Assembly: GCF_903772925.1 (NCBI RefSeq)
Contig: NZ_LR812090.1
Span: 2,810,333 to 2,874,332, forward strand
Reading direction: 5' to 3'
DNA length: 64,000 bases
Origin: Alteromonas macleodii
GTDB lineage: Bacteria; Pseudomonadota; Gammaproteobacteria; Enterobacterales; Alteromonadaceae
Position numbers and translations under genes: made by a program. The number at the start of each line of letters is the position of its first letter. Positions within the stretch are counted from its first letter, which is position 1. Below, piece by piece: positions 62,695-64,000 of this stretch. The notes under the pieces were generated by a model. The model saw only the letters and a program-made list of their open reading frames with translations. It ran no database searches and was not told where the DNA came from.

Positions 62695-64000
62695 CTAAAG
62701 CTTAATATTTGTTCCGGTTACGATGTTCCCTACTGACTTTTTCTCACCGTTAGCCCAGATAACATGTACATTCTCAACAACATCACATTCACCAATTCCA
62801 AAATGCATTTTGCTATTTAGCATATGGTGGAAGCCATCCCCAGTGGCACCTACATGTTGAGTTTGCTGCCTACCGCAAGCCGTAATAGTTACTCTTGCAC
62901 CTGTGGGCTGGGCTTGTTGGTCGGCAGACGCTCCTACTTCTACCTTGATAAAGTTACCCAAAACATTTTTTGGTAACTGATTTTGAGCTAAGTACCAGCG
63001 ACCTCTTTCATTGCCATAAACCAAGTCCATACGGCCGTCTTGGTCATAATCGAATGCGGTGACTCCGACACCCGTGGCTCCTATTTCATCAGAGGTTAGT
63101 CCAACGTGAGGAAGCTTTTTAAATCCCGTCCCAGCTTCGTTCATCAATACGTAATGCTCCACAGGCAAGGCCATATTTCCATAAGGGGTAATCGCTAAAT
63201 CCATAAAACCGTCATTGTTGAAATCGGCTGCGGCAACACTGGTGGTTTGTTCTTGGATATCAACACCTACACTATCTGTAGCATCCACAAATTTACCGCC
63301 TCGATTTTCGAGCAAAAGTGCTGGCATAGGCTTTCGCTTCAATTCACCAGGGTGGTTAATAACATTTTTTATTACCGCCGATAAACGAGATTTAACTGCG
63401 CCGCCAACACGCCATTTTCCGTTACCTATATAGCCAATATGCATGCCCTTAAGTATTTCACCTTCTGGCCACCCCATCGCCTCGTTTGGTGTAATCTCAA
63501 GGCGACCATCCATATAGTGCGCAGTGCGCTCAGCTTCAACAACCTTCCGTTCGCTGCCTAACTGAATGTCATAGGTTGCATAGGTTTCTTGGATATTTTC
63601 CAAGATAAGGTTTTCGCCTTCAACGGTGATGTCGTCATACATAAAGTTGTTTCTGAACACAAAGAAAGCAAAGTTTTTATTTTTAGGATCGTAGTAGGCT
63701 TCTTGTTGAAATTGGTAAGGACTACGTGCGAGAAATAAGTCAAAGTCCCCGTCGTTGTCATAGTCTATTTCTGCAATGTTGATTACATTGTGGGTATTAG
63801 CCAAATCACCTAAAGCTTCCTTTGTTTTATCTACATAGCTCCCGTCCCCTTGCCCTACCGATAGTGTCATGTCTTTACCTCCGAAGGTAATTACATCGGA
63901 AATATGGTCGTTATTTACATCTGTAACAAGCGCTTTTACTGAAAGCGCATCATGAGGGATAGATAAGGTTAATGGGTGTGAAAAGCTTGTCCCTGAATTC
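62695..64000 (-). CDS. VCBS/FG-GAP repeat protein with ASPIC/UnbV domain, 5' end outside window
   Basis: The reading frame is open to the right edge (435 codons present). FG-GAP/VCBS repeats with calcium-loop aspartates recur: DVNNDHISDV, DYDNDGDFDLFL, DFNNDGFMDLAI, DYDQDGRMDLVY. The C-terminal 80 residues are an ASPIC/UnbV domain (GARVTITACGRQQTQHVGATGDGF, MHFGIGECDVVENVHVIWANGEK). Such CRTAC1-like proteins are exported and bind calcium and probably carbohydrate or surfaces. It converges on the second GH16 gene. An internal ATG at 63870 is not the true start. Confidence 0.85.
   Translation of the reverse strand, partial: NSGTSFSHPLTLSIPHDALSVKALVTDVNNDHISDVITFGGKDMTLSVGQGDGSYVDKTKEALGDLANTHNVINIAEIDYDNDGDFDLFLARSPYQFQQEAYYDPKNKNFAFFVFRNNFMYDDITVEGENLILENIQETYATYDIQLGSERKVVEAERTAHYMDGRLEITPNEAMGWPEGEILKGMHIGYIGNGKWRVGGAVKSRLSAVIKNVINHPGELKRKPMPALLLENRGGKFVDATDSVGVDIQEQTTSVAAADFNNDGFMDLAITPYGNMALPVEHYVLMNEAGTGFKKLPHVGLTSDEIGATGVGVTAFDYDQDGRMDLVYGNERGRWYLAQNQLPKNVLGNFIKVEVGASADQQAQPTGARVTITACGRQQTQHVGATGDGFHHMLNSKMHFGIGECDVVENVHVIWANGEKKSVGNIVTGTNIKL

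Overview
The window reads as chromosome of a marine gammaproteobacterium of the Alteromonadales, most like Alteromonas. This is inferred from gene content and order: pdxB followed by asd, fabB near mnmC, the epmC / ATP-NAD kinase / yfcL run, an exported M16 peptidase, a large TonB-dependent receptor and a GH16/sulfatase locus. Base composition looks moderate (low to mid 40s % GC by eye). No rRNA, tRNA, CRISPR array, insertion sequence or prophage was seen. The asd gene runs off the left edge and an ASPIC/UnbV-type repeat protein runs off the right edge.

Left part (1-16.6 kb): pdxB-asd; a class II aldolase divergent from a Crp/Fnr regulator across a TGTCG-N6-CGACA palindrome; an anchored alpha/beta hydrolase; a ParDE-type toxin-antitoxin pair with a palindromic operator; an unknown exported protein; a serine beta-lactamase-like lipoprotein; a YefM-YoeB pair with two TGTACA boxes; fabB; an acyl-CoA synthetase; and a Kelch protein followed at once by bifunctional mnmC.

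Middle (16.6-36.6 kb): three tandem FlgO-like lipoproteins; small acetyltransferase/VOC genes; a DUF2938 membrane protein divergent from a MerR regulator, with a textbook 19-bp-spacer MerR promoter; an exported VOC protein; an L,D-transpeptidase/M15 peptidase pair (the M15 protein carries an EF-hand-like insert); a Sel1-type protein; an SDR/GNAT/membrane-protein operon; an M50-like membrane peptidase; a ModF-like double ABC ATPase; a COG0523 GTPase-DUF1826 operon behind a Zur-box-like palindrome; a GlxA-type regulator divergent from an isochorismatase-like hydrolase; and an AtoE-type transporter.

Right part (36.7-64 kb): a 1418-residue propeller hybrid histidine kinase whose first receiver lacks the phospho-acceptor Asp; a decayed AhpD/CMD gene; an M16 peptidase; yfcL, an ATP-NAD-kinase-like gene and epmC; an FFLEELY-motif-like protein, a thioesterase and an aspartyl protease; and an octaheme cytochrome c with TPRs. 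From 51.5 kb on lies a polysaccharide utilisation locus: TonB receptor, GH16 lipoprotein, sodium/solute symporter, type-I sulfatase, IclR regulator, a large FAD oxidoreductase with a C-terminal beta-rich domain, a second GH16 enzyme and the UnbV-like protein. Both divergent promoter regions of this locus share a 19-bp pseudo-palindrome (AATNNCTATWATAGMAATT, three copies). I propose it as the operator of the local IclR regulator; this regulon is the most interesting structure found.
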